DNA from: Sphingopyxis indica
GTDB lineage: Bacteria > Pseudomonadota > Alphaproteobacteria > Sphingomonadales > Sphingomonadaceae
DNA: 64,000 nt
Reading direction: 5' to 3'
Assembly (NCBI RefSeq): GCF_900188185.1
Contig: NZ_FZPA01000004.1
Coordinates: forward strand, 62,001 to 126,000
Shown here: piece after piece, positions 8,456 through 17,217 of the stretch
Numbering within the stretch: position 1 is the stretch's first letter
How the letters are laid out: every line of letters starts with the position of its first letter
Translations under genes and position numbers: made by a program
The notes under the pieces: model-generated
What the model saw: the letters and a program-made list of their open reading frames with translations, nothing else
Databases searched by the model: none
What the model was told of the DNA's origin: nothing

Positions 8456-10360
8456 TTACTTCTTGTCGTCTTCGACTTCGGAGAATTCGGCATCGACGAC
8501 ATCTTCGTCGGCCTTGCTCTCGCCGGCCCCGGCTTCGGGCGAAGCCGCGGCCTGCTGTTCCTTTTCATAGATCGCCTGGCCGAGCTTCATCGCGACCTGC
8601 GCGAGCGCCTGGGCCTTTTCGGTCATCGCAGCGGGATCGCCGCCCTCGACCGCACTTTTGGCTTCGCCGAGCGCCGCCTCGATCTCCGACTTCAGGCCCG
8701 CGTCGACCTTGTCGCCATGCTCTTCGAGCTGGCGCTCGGTGGTGTGGATCAGGCTTTCGGCGTTGTTCTTCGCCTCGGCCGCCTCACGCCGCTTCCTGTC
8801 CTCGTCGGCGAATTTCTCCGCGTCCTTGACCATCGCGTCGATGTCGGCGTCGGAGAGGCCGCCCGAAGCCTGGATCTTGATCTGCTGCTCCTTGCCGGTG
8901 CCCTTGTCCTTGGCGTGGACCGACACGATGCCGTTGGCGTCGATGTCGAAGGTCACCTCGATCTGCGGCACGCCGCGCGGCGCCGGCGGGATGCCGACGA
9001 GGTCGAACTGGCCGAGCATCTTGTTGTCGGCCGCCATTTCGCGCTCGCCCTGAAAGACGCGGATCGTCACCGCCGACTGATTGTCGTCGGCGGTCGAATA
9101 GACCTGGCTCTTCTTGGTCGGGATCGTCGTGTTGCGGTCGATCATGCGCGTGAAGACGCCGCCCAGCGTCTCGATGCCGAGGCTCAGCGGGGTCACGTCG
9201 AGCAGCAGCACGTCCTTGACGTCGCCCTGCAGCACGCCGGCCTGGATCGCGGCGCCGATCGCGACGACCTCGTCGGGGTTGACGCCGGTGTGCGGTTCCT
9301 TGCCGAAGAAATCCTTCACGACCTCGCGCACGCGCGGCATACGGGTCATGCCGCCGACGAGCACGACTTCGTCGATGTCGGCCGCGCTGACGCCGGCGTC
9401 CTTGATCGCCTTCTTGCACGGCTCGAGCGTGCGCTTGATGAGGTCTTCGACAAGGCGTTCGAGGTCGGCGCGCGTGATCGTCTTGACCAGGTGCTTCGGC
9501 CCGTTGGCGTCGGCGGTGATGAAGGGCAGGTTGACCTCGGTCGTCGCGGCCGACGACAGCTCGATCTTCGCCTTTTCGGCGGCTTCCTTCAGCCGCTGCA
9601 GCGCGAGCTTGTCGTTGCGCAGGTCGATGCCTTCGTCCTTCTTGAACGCATCGGCGAGATATTCGACGATCTTGCTGTCGAAATCCTCGCCGCCGAGGAA
9701 GGTGTCGCCGTTGGTCGACTTCACCTCGAACACGCCGTCGCCGACTTCGAGGATCGAAATGTCGAAGGTGCCGCCGCCGAGGTCATAGACCGCGATCGTC
9801 TTGTTCTCCGACTTGTCGAGGCCATAGGCGAGCGCTGCCGCGGTCGGCTCGTTGATGATGCGCAGCACTTCGAGGCCGGCGATCTTGCCGGCGTCCTTGG
9901 TCGCCTGACGCTGCGCGTCGTTGAAATAGGCGGGGACGGTGATGACGGCCTGTTCGACCTTTTCGCCCAGATAGGCTTCGGCGGTTTCCTTCATCTTCTG
10001 AAGGATGAAGGCGCTGATCTGCGACGGCGAATAATCCTCGCCGCCCGCCTTGACCCACGCATCGCCGTTGGCGCCCTTGACGATGGTATAGGGGACGAGT
10101 TCCATGTCCTTCTTGGTCATGGGATCGTCGAAGCGGCGGCCGATCAGGCGCTTCACCGCGAAAATCGTGTTCTCGGGATTGGTGACCGCCTGCCGCTTCG
10201 CCGGCTGGCCGATCAGCCGCTCGCCGTCCTTGGCGAAGGCGACGATCGACGGCGTCGTGCGCGTGCCCTCGACATTTTCGATAACCTTGGGCTTACCGCC
10301 CTCCATGACCGCGACACAGCTGTTGGTGGTGCCGAGGTCGATCCCGATGACTTTGGCCAT
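8456..10360 (-). CDS. dnaK: Molecular chaperone DnaK (Hsp70)
   Basis: 634 residues, normal for the family. The N-terminus [18 protein letters not shown] is the ATP-binding phosphate-1 loop. [17 protein letters not shown] and [17 protein letters not shown] are the other actin-fold signatures. [20 protein letters not shown] starts the substrate-binding domain. The tail ends in an acidic [17 protein letters not shown], matching the DnaK C-terminal EEVKD-like end. It binds hydrophobic peptide segments in ATP cycles with DnaJ and GrpE (no grpE in the window). It is transcribed with dnaJ, and a good heat-shock promoter match lies 80 bp upstream. Confidence 0.99.
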   Translation of the reverse strand: MAKVIGIDLGTTNSCVAVMEGGKPKVIENVEGTRTTPSIVAFAKDGERLIGQPAKRQAVTNPENTIFAVKRLIGRRFDDPMTKKDMELVPYTIVKGANGDAWVKAGGEDYSPSQISAFILQKMKETAEAYLGEKVEQAVITVPAYFNDAQRQATKDAGKIAGLEVLRIINEPTAAALAYGLDKSENKTIAVYDLGGGTFDISILEVGDGVFEVKSTNGDTFLGGEDFDSKIVEYLADAFKKDEGIDLRNDKLALQRLKEAAEKAKIELSSAATTEVNLPFITADANGPKHLVKTITRADLERLVEDLIKRTLEPCKKAIKDAGVSAADIDEVVLVGGMTRMPRVREVVKDFFGKEPHTGVNPDEVVAIGAAIQAGVLQGDVKDVLLLDVTPLSLGIETLGGVFTRMIDRNTTIPTKKSQVYSTADDNQSAVTIRVFQGEREMAADNKMLGQFDLVGIPPAPRGVPQIEVTFDIDANGIVSVHAKDKGTGKEQQIKIQASGGLSDADIDAMVKDAEKFADEDRKRREAAEAKNNAESLIHTTERQLEEHGDKVDAGLKSEIEAALGEAKSAVEGGDPAAMTEKAQALAQVAMKLGQAIYEKEQQAAASPEAGAGESKADEDVVDAEFSEVEDDKK

Positions 10361-10439
10361 AATCTAAACGTCCTTGTTGCTTCGTCGGCGCCCTGAAAAG
10401 GCACGCCTGTCCATGGGTCCCCATAAGGGTTTCTGGGGG

Positions 10440-10469
10440 CGATATAGGTGCGCCGATGCTTGGCACAAG
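10440..10469 (-). promoter_or_regulatory. Likely RpoH (sigma-32) heat-shock promoter of dnaKJ
   Basis: Read on the minus strand, CTTG at 10469-10466 is followed after 17 nt by CCTATATCG at 10448-10440. This fits the alphaproteobacterial RpoH pattern CTTG-N17/18-CYTATnT. Transcription would start roughly 70 nt before the dnaK ATG. Position, spacing and downstream gene agree; start-site mapping is not available. Confidence 0.7.
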
Positions 10470-10525
10470 CCCTTCGAACGCTTATCTGTAGCGGGAAATT
10501 TCGAGCCTTTCGGGAGAGTCCTGCC

Positions 10526-11068
10526 ATGAAGCCCTTTGCAATCGCCGCCCTTGCCGTCGCCACGCTCGGCCTTTCGGCCTGCGGCGAGAATATGGGCGAG
10601 GGGCCGGTGCTCCACGTCGCAAGCGGCTATATCGAGATGGGGGCGACCCCCGACCGGCCGGCGGCAGGCTATTTCACCATCGAGGGCGGGCCGCGCGACG
10701 TCGATCTCGTCGCGGTGACCGCCGACCTCGCGCAGCGCGTCGAAATGCACGAAAGCGTGCGCGAAAACGGCGTGATGACCATGAAGCCGCTCACCAGCGC
10801 GCCCGTGCCCGCAAAGGGCAAGCTCGAGTTCAAGCCCGGCGGCAGGCATCTGATGATCTGGAACATCAACGGCGCCGCGGTGCGTGCGGGCAAGCTGCCG
10901 ATGATCTTCGTCTTTTCGAACAACAACAACGAACGCATCATCTTCGACATGACGATCAAGGGCGCGTCGAGCGCGGCGAGCGCCGATGCTCCGGCGATGG
11001 ACCATGGCGCGATGGAGATGGGCAAAGAGAGCGCGGACAAGGGCGCGACGGACGCGGCGAAGAAATAG
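10526..11068 (+). CDS. PCuAC-family periplasmic copper chaperone lipoprotein
   Basis: 180 residues from ATG 10526, with GGGAGAG upstream. The first 20 residues form a lipoprotein signal with lipobox LSAC (Cys20). The body has the copper-binding pattern of the PCuAC family: RVEMHESVRENGVMTM gives a His-Met cluster, and GGRHLMIWNI gives the second HxM site. The tail adds MDHGAMEM, another Met/His-rich stretch. PCuAC proteins carry Cu(I) in the periplasm, commonly for assembly of cytochrome oxidase. No oxidase or senC/scoI gene is nearby, so its partner is elsewhere. Confidence 0.88.
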   Translation: MKPFAIAALAVATLGLSACGENMGEGPVLHVASGYIEMGATPDRPAAGYFTIEGGPRDVDLVAVTADLAQRVEMHESVRENGVMTMKPLTSAPVPAKGKLEFKPGGRHLMIWNINGAAVRAGKLPMIFVFSNNNNERIIFDMTIKGASSAASADAPAMDHGAMEMGKESADKGATDAAKK

Positions 11069-11074
11069 GCGGGC

Positions 11075-11536
11075 ATGGCGCGGCCTTCGCGACCGCTCAC
11101 CGCCGGCGAGATCGCGCTCGCGCGCTCGGTCTTCGGCGACGCGATTGCCTATGACCGGGTGCGCGTGTGCTATCATAAATGGATTTTCTTTCAGCCGCGC
11201 CGCGTCGTGATGGCGCCGATGGGCGCGCTCCATTTCCACCCGCACGGCAACCTCTATTGCGACGATTTCAGCGCCGCGTCGCAGGCGATGCAGGGGCTGT
11301 TCGTCCACGAAATGACGCATGTGTGGCAGGCGCAGACGCGCGGCCGCTGGTATCTGGTGCTGATGCGGCATCCCTTTGCGACCTATAGCTACAGCCTGAA
11401 ACCCGGATGGCGGCTCGAACGCTATGGCCTCGAACAACAGGCGGAGATCGTGCGGCATTACTGGCTGCTCACCCAGGGCGTGACGATCGGCGGCGCGCCG
11501 GGGGTCGAGGCGTATCGCGCGGTGCTGCCTTTCTAG
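11075..11536 (+). CDS. Vgr-related small protein with HExxH motif
   Basis: 153 residues, 6 bp after the copper chaperone and probably co-transcribed. HEMTH at residues 78-82 is a zinc-protease-like motif, followed by VWQAQTRGRWY. The family is commonly named 'vgr related protein' in sphingomonads and resembles small metallopeptidase-like domains. No signal peptide is visible and the substrate is unknown. The stop codon TAG at 11534-11536 lies inside the left end of the mobile element that follows, so the last codons may have been set by the insertion. Confidence 0.72.
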   Translation: MARPSRPLTAGEIALARSVFGDAIAYDRVRVCYHKWIFFQPRRVVMAPMGALHFHPHGNLYCDDFSAASQAMQGLFVHEMTHVWQAQTRGRWYLVLMRHPFATYSYSLKPGWRLERYGLEQQAEIVRHYWLLTQGVTIGGAPGVEAYRAVLPF

Positions 11537-11802
11537 GGTCAGGACCTATTAATTCCACGTTCGAGGTTTGAAGCGATTTTGTTCAGGGCAAGGAGGAAAG
11601 GCGCAGGAATATGAATATATTTCAAGGCTTTTCGACGCGGCCCTGGGCAAAATCGGTCAAATCCCGAAGGGACGCCGAAATGGCTTCGATCTCGGACCTT
11701 CGCGGCCTTGCGGGTAGCGATGCTACCCGCTGCATCCGCAAAGGCCCGATATCTTCGCCATTTCGACGCCTCGAACGCGGAATTAATGGGTCCTGACCCT
11801 AG
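11533..11802. mobile_element. MITE-like element, about 270 bp, with 34-bp terminal inverted repeats
   Basis: The left end (11533-11566, starting ctagggtcaggacc) and right end (11769-11802, finishing ggtcctgaccctag) are inverted copies with two mismatches in 34. CTAG at both outer edges fits a YTAR target duplication as seen with IS5-group elements, although CTAG is itself a palindrome. A perfect internal hairpin (gcgggtagc-gat-gctacccgc) lies at 11710-11730. No transposase is encoded. Short frames across it end in LERGIN-S on both strands because the ends are inverted copies; I treat them as non-coding. The element fills most of the 352-bp gap before 11889. Confidence 0.75.
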
Positions 11803-11888
11803 GCACCGATATTTTTTAGGCTTGTCGGCCGATCGGGCCCATGTCAGCCAGGACCGCAACCGAGGGGCGTAAAGGGGGTAGGTAAATC

Positions 11889-12305
11889 ATGAAAATAATT
11901 GCTGTGGCTGGGCTGCTGGTGGTCGCGTGTTCGTCGGTGGCCGTGGCACAGGATCTGTCGATTCCCGCCGATCCGGTCAAGGCGATCGAGGGCAAATGGA
12001 CGGGCCCCTGGAACGAATGGGAAATCGAGGTGCATGATGGTCGCGTCGAACTGACCAAGGCCGATCCGAAAACATATCATTATCTGCCGGTCGGAACGGT
12101 GCTGGGCGTCTTGAACGGTGACGGCAAGGCCGACGGCCGTGCCTATCGCTTCAACAGGTCCACCTGTCTCGACCATCGCGCCAATCTGGCGCCGTCGGAG
12201 TACAAAACGATTCCCTGTGGCGATTATGGTGCGGTCTTGACGGCCTACGCCGATTCCTATGAACTGCGTGTATCCGGATTGTCGTTCCGCCGCGCGAAGG
12301 AATAA
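11889..12305 (+). CDS. Small secreted protein of unknown function
   Basis: 138 residues. A signal peptide (MKIIAVAGLLVVACSSVAVAQ) probably cleaves after VAVAQ. The mature part holds WTGPWNEWEIEV and two cysteines (in STCLDH and TIPCGDY) that could form a disulfide, and looks like a small beta-rich domain. I do not recognise the family. Codon choice is less G+C-rich than in neighbouring genes, and it lies directly after a MITE-like element, which together suggest an accessory locus. No operon partner is visible; rmuC starts 85 bp downstream. Confidence 0.72.
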   Translation: MKIIAVAGLLVVACSSVAVAQDLSIPADPVKAIEGKWTGPWNEWEIEVHDGRVELTKADPKTYHYLPVGTVLGVLNGDGKADGRAYRFNRSTCLDHRANLAPSEYKTIPCGDYGAVLTAYADSYELRVSGLSFRRAKE

Positions 12306-12389
12306 CTGCATCGCCATATAACCGAAGCTTCGATCGCGCACGCGATTCTTGGCTGGTCAAAGGGTCCACGTTCGTCCTATGTTCCGCGG

Positions 12390-13745
12390 ATGGATATGGT
12401 CTCGCTGCTCGTCGCCGTCGTCGCTCTCTTGCTCGGTGCCTTGATCGGCTGGCTGTTCGCCGGCCGGCAGGCGGGCGGGCTCAGGGCCGAGCGCGACGGG
12501 CTTGCCGAGCGGTTCAGGGCGGCGGTGACCGACCTTGCCGCCGAGGCCGAGGCGCGCAAGGCGGCCGAGCTGCAACTCTCCGCGCTCGGTGCCGAGCAAA
12601 GGGCGCGCGATGCGGCGCACGAGGCGCAGATCACGCAATTGAAGGACGCGCAGGCGGCGCTCACCGCGCAGTTTCGCGAGGTCGGGCAGGCGATGCTCGA
12701 CAAGGCGCAGCAGGATTTCCTGACCCGCGCCGCCGACCGCTTCAAGCAGAGCGAGGAAAGCGCGGGCGCGAATCTGAAGGCGCTGCTCCAGCCGGTGCAT
12801 GAGCGGCTCGCCAGATATGAGGAGGCGGTGGGCAAGGTCGAGGCCGAGCGCCGCGACGCCTTCGGGATGCTCTCGGGCCAGATCGCCGCGATGCGCGAGG
12901 GCACCGAGCGTGTGTCGAGCGAGGCCGCAAAGCTCGTCAACGCGCTGCGCAATGCGCCCAAGGCGCGCGGCCGCTGGGGCGAGCAGCAACTGCGCAACGT
13001 GCTCGAAAGCTGCGGCCTGTCCGAACATGCCGATTTCCAAACCGAGGTCAGCGTCGCGGATGGCGAGGGCGGACGGCTGCGCCCCGACGTCGTGGTGAAA
13101 GTCCCCGGCGGGCAGAGCCTGGTGATCGACGCCAAGGTCTCGCTCAATGCCTATCAGGATGCCTTCGGCGCCGTCGACGAGGGCGAGAAGGCGGCGCATC
13201 TCGCCGCGCACGCGGCGGCGATGAAGGCGCATGTCAACGCGCTCGGCGCCAAAAGCTATTGGAACCAGTTCGACGACACCCCCGACTATGTCGTGATGTT
13301 CGTCCCCGGCGAGCATTTCCTCGCCGCGGCGCTCGACCACGACGCCAGCCTCTGGGACTATGCGTTCGAGCGCAAGGTGCTGCTCGCGACGCCGACCAAC
13401 CTCATCGCGATCGCGCGCACCGTCGCGGCGGTGTGGCGGCAGGAAAAGCTCGCGGGGCAGGCGCGCGAGATCGCGGCGCTCGGCAAGGAGCTTTATGCGC
13501 GCATGGCGACGATGGGGTCGCATATCGCGCGCGTCGGCAAGAATCTCGATTCTGCGACGGGGGCCTACAATGCCTTCGTCGGCAGCTTCGAAAGCCAGGT
13601 GCTGACGCAGGCCAAACGCTTCGAGGCGCTCGACGTCGAGACCGGCGGCAAGGAGATCGCCTCGCTGCCGGTAGCCGAACAGGCGGCGCGCCCGCTCGCG
13701 AAGCTGTCGGCGGCGCCGAGCGCGGTGAACGACGGCGGGGAATAG
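12390..13745 (+). CDS. rmuC: DNA recombination protein RmuC
   Basis: 451 residues. An N-terminal membrane anchor (VSLLVAVVALLLGALIGWLF) precedes a long coiled coil (about residues 25-190, AERDGLAERFRAAVTDLAAEAEARK). The RmuC nuclease-like core follows, with the family signature NAPKARGRWGEQQLRNVLE, then VIDAKVSLNAYQDAF and YVVMFVPGEHFLAAAL. RmuC limits inversion at short inverted repeats in E. coli and belongs to the PD-(D/E)xK-like fold. That is of interest in a window rich in short inverted repeats, but the link is only thematic. The start could also be the Met two codons later. Confidence 0.95.
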   Translation: MDMVSLLVAVVALLLGALIGWLFAGRQAGGLRAERDGLAERFRAAVTDLAAEAEARKAAELQLSALGAEQRARDAAHEAQITQLKDAQAALTAQFREVGQAMLDKAQQDFLTRAADRFKQSEESAGANLKALLQPVHERLARYEEAVGKVEAERRDAFGMLSGQIAAMREGTERVSSEAAKLVNALRNAPKARGRWGEQQLRNVLESCGLSEHADFQTEVSVADGEGGRLRPDVVVKVPGGQSLVIDAKVSLNAYQDAFGAVDEGEKAAHLAAHAAAMKAHVNALGAKSYWNQFDDTPDYVVMFVPGEHFLAAALDHDASLWDYAFERKVLLATPTNLIAIARTVAAVWRQEKLAGQAREIAALGKELYARMATMGSHIARVGKNLDSATGAYNAFVGSFESQVLTQAKRFEALDVETGGKEIASLPVAEQAARPLAKLSAAPSAVNDGGE

Positions 13746-13768
13746 CGGAGACCTTCTTGAACTCCTGT

Positions 13769-13854
13769 GTGCTCCCGCGAAGGCGGGAGCCCATCTCCGG
13801 CCGGCTCTATGTTGATTTGTCAGGAGATGGGTCCCCGCCTTCGCGGGGACACAC
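13769..13854. repeat. REP-like double palindrome, family 1 (copy 2)
   Basis: It has the same organisation as 2271-2354: a ctcccgcgaaggcgggag hairpin, about 40 bp of spacer, then agatgggt and a ccccgccttcgcgggg hairpin. It lies between convergent rmuC and the META-domain lipoprotein gene, where it could act as a bidirectional end of transcription. Confidence 0.8.
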
Positions 13855-13874
13855 TGATCCAAGGGCCATCATGT

Positions 13875-14573
13875 TCAGATCGCTCGCTTGAGCACCGCCG
13901 TCTGTCCGTCCGCGCCGGTCAGCAGCAGCGTGCCGTCGGACGGAAATTCGATGCGCACCGGGCTTTCCATCAATTTGAAGAAAGCGCTTTCCTGCGTCAT
14001 CGCGGCGCCCGCGCACGCCATCTTGGTCGCCATCAGCGGGCCCGCGGTGAGCGTCGTGCCGTCGCTCGACCAGCTTGCCGAAAAGCGGTTGCACCCCGCG
14101 CTGCCGCTCAGCCTGTCGGCGGCGAAGCTCAGCGAGGTCGGGCGGTCGGCCGCGACGCGCGTGCCGCCGATCGACTCGAAGGTCCAGTCGGTGCCCGCGA
14201 GTTGATCCGGCGCGAGGATCGCGCCGCCGCAGCCTTTCACCGTCTTGCCGTCGGCGGTGACGGTCACCGTGTCGCGGTAGCGGCGGTCGCTCATCCCGTC
14301 GCTGCATTCGGCGTGCGTGACGTCGACGGTGAGCCGGTCGGTGACATAGCGTTCGCCGCCCGCACTCGGGCGGGCGCCCGGGTTGGGCTGAAGAATCTTC
14401 GTATCGCCATAGTCGCCGTTATAATTGAGCAGGCCCGGCGTGATCTCGAGCGTCCAACCGGGTTCGGTGCCGATCGCCATATAGGATGCGGGCTTGTCGC
14501 CCGGCGCCTGCGGCGGGACGGCGGTGCAGGCGGCAAGCGCCGGCAGGGCAAGCAGGGGCAGGAAACGGGTCAT
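13875..14573 (-). CDS. META-domain lipoprotein (HslJ-like) with N-terminal COG3650-type domain
   Basis: 232 residues. The signal ends in the lipobox LAAC (Cys16). The first half (YMAIGTEPGWTLEITPG ... CSDGMSDRRYRDTVTV ... GCGG) matches a domain often found in sphingomonad lipoproteins. The second half (LAGTDWTFESIGG ... SFAADRLSGSAGCNRFSASW ... MACAGAAMTQESAFF) is a META/HslJ domain, the family of E. coli HslJ, linked to novobiocin resistance and outer-membrane stress. It is probably an outer-membrane or periplasmic anchored protein; its role here is unknown. It is monocistronic between repeats on both sides. Confidence 0.82.
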   Translation of the reverse strand: MTRFLPLLALPALAACTAVPPQAPGDKPASYMAIGTEPGWTLEITPGLLNYNGDYGDTKILQPNPGARPSAGGERYVTDRLTVDVTHAECSDGMSDRRYRDTVTVTADGKTVKGCGGAILAPDQLAGTDWTFESIGGTRVAADRPTSLSFAADRLSGSAGCNRFSASWSSDGTTLTAGPLMATKMACAGAAMTQESAFFKLMESPVRIEFPSDGTLLLTGADGQTAVLKRAI

Positions 14574-14592
14574 CGCGGGCTTCTCCTCCTTT

Positions 14593-14672
14593 CGTCACCC
14601 CGGACTCGATCCGGGGTCCACCATGGACGCAAAGCGGTGCAAATGGATGCCGGATCAAGTCCGGCATGACGA
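14593..14672. repeat. Dispersed palindrome, family 2 (copy 1)
   Basis: The ends cgtcacccc and catgacga bracket cggactcgatccgg and ccggatcaagtccgg, which are inverted relative to each other. Related copies lie at 29912-29980, 40593-40670 and 43256-43328. This copy is between the META lipoprotein start and the stop of the SpoU methyltransferase gene. Confidence 0.8.
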
Positions 14673-14740
14673 ACCAACGGTGTCGGCCCTTATTGCATCG
14701 ACATTCGGGGCCGGCCAGATGTCAGCACGCCGAACCCCCG

Positions 14741-15556
14741 CTATCGGTTCCGCCGCTGGTTCAATACCTCATAGGCCATCACCGCGCCTGCGACCGCGGC
14801 GTTCAGGCTGTCGGCCTTGCCCATCATCGGCATCTTCACCCGCACGTCGGCAGCGGCGGCATAGGCTTCCGGCAGTCCCTGCGATTCATTGCCGACGAGA
14901 ATGAAGGTCGGCGCCGCATAGCGCACCGCCTGATAATCCTGCGTATCGTCCCCCAGCCAGGTCGCGACGAGCTGCCCCGGTCCGCCGCGCAGCCACGGCA
15001 GGAAGTCGTCCCAGCGCGCCTGCACCAGCCTTTGCGTGAAGATCGCCCCCATGCTCGCGCGCACCGCCTCTACCCCATAGGGGTCGGTCGATTCGTCGAG
15101 CAGAATCAGCCCGCCCGCGCCGACCGCGTCGCCGGTGCGCAGCATCGTGCCGAGATTGCCGGGGTCGCGCAGCCGCTCGGCGACGAGCCAGATGGGCGCG
15201 GCGTCGCGGTCGATGTCGGCGAGCGTGGTGCGCGGCTCGGCATAGATGCCGACGATCGTCTGCGGATTGTCCTTGCCGGAGAGTTTCGACAGGATCGCCG
15301 GAATGGTATCGACGACCTCGCCGCCGCTCGCCAGCGTCGCGTTGACGAGCGCCTTGGCGAGCGGATGCGCCGCGCCTTCGTCGGCGAGAAACAGCCATTG
15401 CGGCAGGACGCCCGCCTCGCGCGCCTCGGTCGCGATGCGCAGCCCTTCGGCAAGGAACAGCCCCTCGGCGCGCCGGTGCCGTTTTTCGCGCAAGCCGCGC
15501 ATCCGCTTGACCAGCGGGTTCGATACGCTTTCGATGCGGCTGCGACGGCCGGACAT
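14741..15556 (-). CDS. SpoU/TrmH-family rRNA or tRNA 2'-O-methyltransferase
   Basis: 271 residues. The N-terminal substrate-binding domain begins NPLVKRMRGLREKRHRRAEGLFLAEG, typical of the RlmB/TsnR group. The SPOUT knot motifs follow: LRDPGNLGTMLRTGDAVGAGG (motif 1), VGNESQGLPEAY (motif 2) and MPMMGKADSLNAAVAGAVM (motif 3). It transfers a methyl group from SAM to a ribose 2'-OH; the exact RNA position is not deducible. It is the last gene of the hprK-rapZ-EIIA-HPr operon, 4 bp after the HPr stop, so it is likely co-transcribed though functionally separate. Confidence 0.92.
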   Translation of the reverse strand: MSGRRSRIESVSNPLVKRMRGLREKRHRRAEGLFLAEGLRIATEAREAGVLPQWLFLADEGAAHPLAKALVNATLASGGEVVDTIPAILSKLSGKDNPQTIVGIYAEPRTTLADIDRDAAPIWLVAERLRDPGNLGTMLRTGDAVGAGGLILLDESTDPYGVEAVRASMGAIFTQRLVQARWDDFLPWLRGGPGQLVATWLGDDTQDYQAVRYAAPTFILVGNESQGLPEAYAAAADVRVKMPMMGKADSLNAAVAGAVMAYEVLNQRRNR

Positions 15557-15560
15557 GACG

Positions 15561-15839
15561 TCAATCCTCGCCGAAGCTGTCCTTGACCAGCCCGACCAGT
15601 TTGAGCAGCGCGGCGTCGGCGCCGTCGCCCTTCGTATGGATGGTGATGCTGTCGCCCTTCGCGGCGCCGAGCATCATCAGTCCCATGATCGAGGTGCCCG
15701 CTACACGGCTGCCGTTGCGCTCGACCTCGACCGAGACGCTTTCGGGCAGGCGGCTGACGAAGGTGACGAATTTGGCGCTGGCGCGCGCGTGAAGACCGCG
15801 CTGATTGGTAATCTCGACGGTCTCCGACAATTCGCTCAA
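15561..15839 (-). CDS. ptsH: Phosphocarrier protein HPr of the regulatory PTS
   Basis: About 92 residues. The active site is in GLHARASAKFV (His18 in this numbering), and SIMGLMMLGAAKG contains the serine region phosphorylated by HPr kinase. The start is most likely TTG at 15839-15837, which overlaps the EIIA stop (TTGA); another TTG three codons on is possible, and no ATG fits. HPr passes phosphate from enzyme I to EIIA, and its serine form is controlled by HprK, encoded three genes upstream. No sugar permease gene is nearby, so this is a regulatory branch rather than a transport PTS. The enzyme I gene is not in the window. Confidence 0.93.
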   Translation of the reverse strand: MSELSETVEITNQRGLHARASAKFVTFVSRLPESVSVEVERNGSRVAGTSIMGLMMLGAAKGDSITIHTKGDGADAALLKLVGLVKDSFGED

Positions 15840-16264
15840 AGGCCCACTCCCAGCATTTCCGACGCGACCGATATATATTTCTGGCCCGCCTCGCGCGCCG
15901 CGATCACCGCGGGGCGCAGTTCCATCGTTGTGCGCGCACTTTCGAGCCGGATCAACATCGGAAGATTGACCCCGGCGATCACCTCGGTCCGCCCGGCTTC
16001 GAGCAGGCTGATCGCAAGGTTCGACGGGGTGCCGCCGAACAGGTCGGTCAGCATGATCACGCCGCGCCCTTCGTCGACGTCGCGGATCGCGTCGGCGATT
16101 TCCTGCCGCCGCATCTCCATATTGTCGTTGGGACCGATGCACACGGTCGCGACCGCGCGCTGGGGGCCGACGACATGTTCCATCGCCGTCACCATCTCTT
16201 CGGCGAGTCGGCCGTGGGTGACGAGAACCAATCCAAGCAGCGGCAATGCTTTATCGCTGGGCAT
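15836..16264 (-). CDS. PTS EIIA component, mannose (EIIA-Man) family
   Basis: 142 residues. The active-site histidine is in LVLVTHGRLAEE (His17). GVIMLTDLFGGTPSNLA and GVNLPMLIRL are family hallmarks. In alphaproteobacteria this protein, often called PtsM or ManX-like, accepts phosphate from HPr but has no cognate EIIB/EIIC, which implies a signalling role. The gene starts 14 bp after rapZ and overlaps the HPr start, so translation is probably coupled. Confidence 0.94.
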   Translation of the reverse strand: MPSDKALPLLGLVLVTHGRLAEEMVTAMEHVVGPQRAVATVCIGPNDNMEMRRQEIADAIRDVDEGRGVIMLTDLFGGTPSNLAISLLEAGRTEVIAGVNLPMLIRLESARTTMELRPAVIAAREAGQKYISVASEMLGVGL

Positions 16265-16278
16265 GCAGTCGAGGACCC

Positions 16279-17217
16279 TTATTTTTTTCCGCCTGGCGCG
16301 GGAGAAGCGGGCGGGGGCTTGCCCTCAAGCCCATCTTGCGGGGCCGAGTCAAGGTTGCGGTGGCCGACGGTGGGGGTGTGGCCCGCCGCGCGCAGCGTCC
16401 TGGCGACACGCTCGGCGACATGCACCGAGCGATGGCGCCCGCCGGTGCAGCCGAAGGCGATGGTGACATAGCTTTTCCCCTCGGCGCGGTATCGGGGCAG
16501 CAGCGCGAGCAACAGCGCCTCGATCTGCGACACCGTCGCTTCATAGGCCGGATCGGCCGCGATATAAGCCGAAACATCGGCGTCGAGTCCCGTTCCGGGA
16601 CGCAGCGCGGGGTCCCAATGCGGATTGCGCAGATAGCGCATGTCGAACACCAGATCGGCGTGGCGCGGCAGCCCGCGCGAATAGCCGAAGCTCAATATGT
16701 TGAGCGCCGGTTCGTCGCCCCCCGCGTCGGCGAAACGGTGGCGGATTTCCTGTTGCAGGTCGTTGCTCGAATAGTTGGTCGTATCGACGACATGCTCGGC
16801 CCAGCGGCGCACCGGTTCCATCATCTCGCGCTCGCGCGCGATGCCGTCGGTCGCCGGACGATCCTCGGCGAGCGGGTGGCGCCGCCGCGTTTCGGAAAAG
16901 CGCCGCTCGAGCTCGGCGCCTGCGCAATCGAGGAACAGCGTCTCGATCGCGCGCCCGCCGGCCTCGCGCAGCTGCTTGATCCGCTTGACGAGCAAAGACG
17001 GCTTGAAGCCGCGGCTGCGGCTGTCGATGCCGACCGCGATCGGTCGGTTCGCCTCGCTGCGCGGCGCCGGCGCCTCGATCAAGGGTTCGAGCAGCGACAG
17101 CGGCAGATTGTCGACGACTTCCCACCCCAGATCCTCGAGCACCTTCAAAACGGTCGACTTTCCCGCGCCCGACAGGCCGGTGACGAGCAGCAGGCGCGGC
17201 GATGCGGGCGCGGTCAT
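16279..17217 (-). CDS. rapZ: RNase adapter / nucleotide-binding protein RapZ (YvcJ family)
   Basis: 312 residues from ATG 17217, which overlaps the hprK stop as ATGA. The Walker A motif GLSGAGKS lies at 14-21, followed by [18 protein letters not shown], and the C-terminal half carries the RapZ signatures [26 protein letters not shown] and [16 protein letters not shown]. RapZ directs RNase E to the sRNA GlmZ in enterobacteria; in alphaproteobacteria the family sits next to PTS genes and its RNA target is not established. The final 25 residues ([18 protein letters not shown]...) are a loose tail. Confidence 0.95.
   Translation of the reverse strand: MTAPASPRLLLVTGLSGAGKSTVLKVLEDLGWEVVDNLPLSLLEPLIEAPAPRSEANRPIAVGIDSRSRGFKPSLLVKRIKQLREAGGRAIETLFLDCAGAELERRFSETRRRHPLAEDRPATDGIAREREMMEPVRRWAEHVVDTTNYSSNDLQQEIRHRFADAGGDEPALNILSFGYSRGLPRHADLVFDMRYLRNPHWDPALRPGTGLDADVSAYIAADPAYEATVSQIEALLLALLPRYRAEGKSYVTIAFGCTGGRHRSVHVAERVARTLRAAGHTPTVGHRNLDSAPQDGLEGKPPPASPAPGGKK

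Noticed and set aside
11539..11859. Short open frames within the MITE-like element
   Set aside because: Frames on both strands end with the same LERGIN-S residues because the ends are inverted copies; no domain and no ribosome-binding site.
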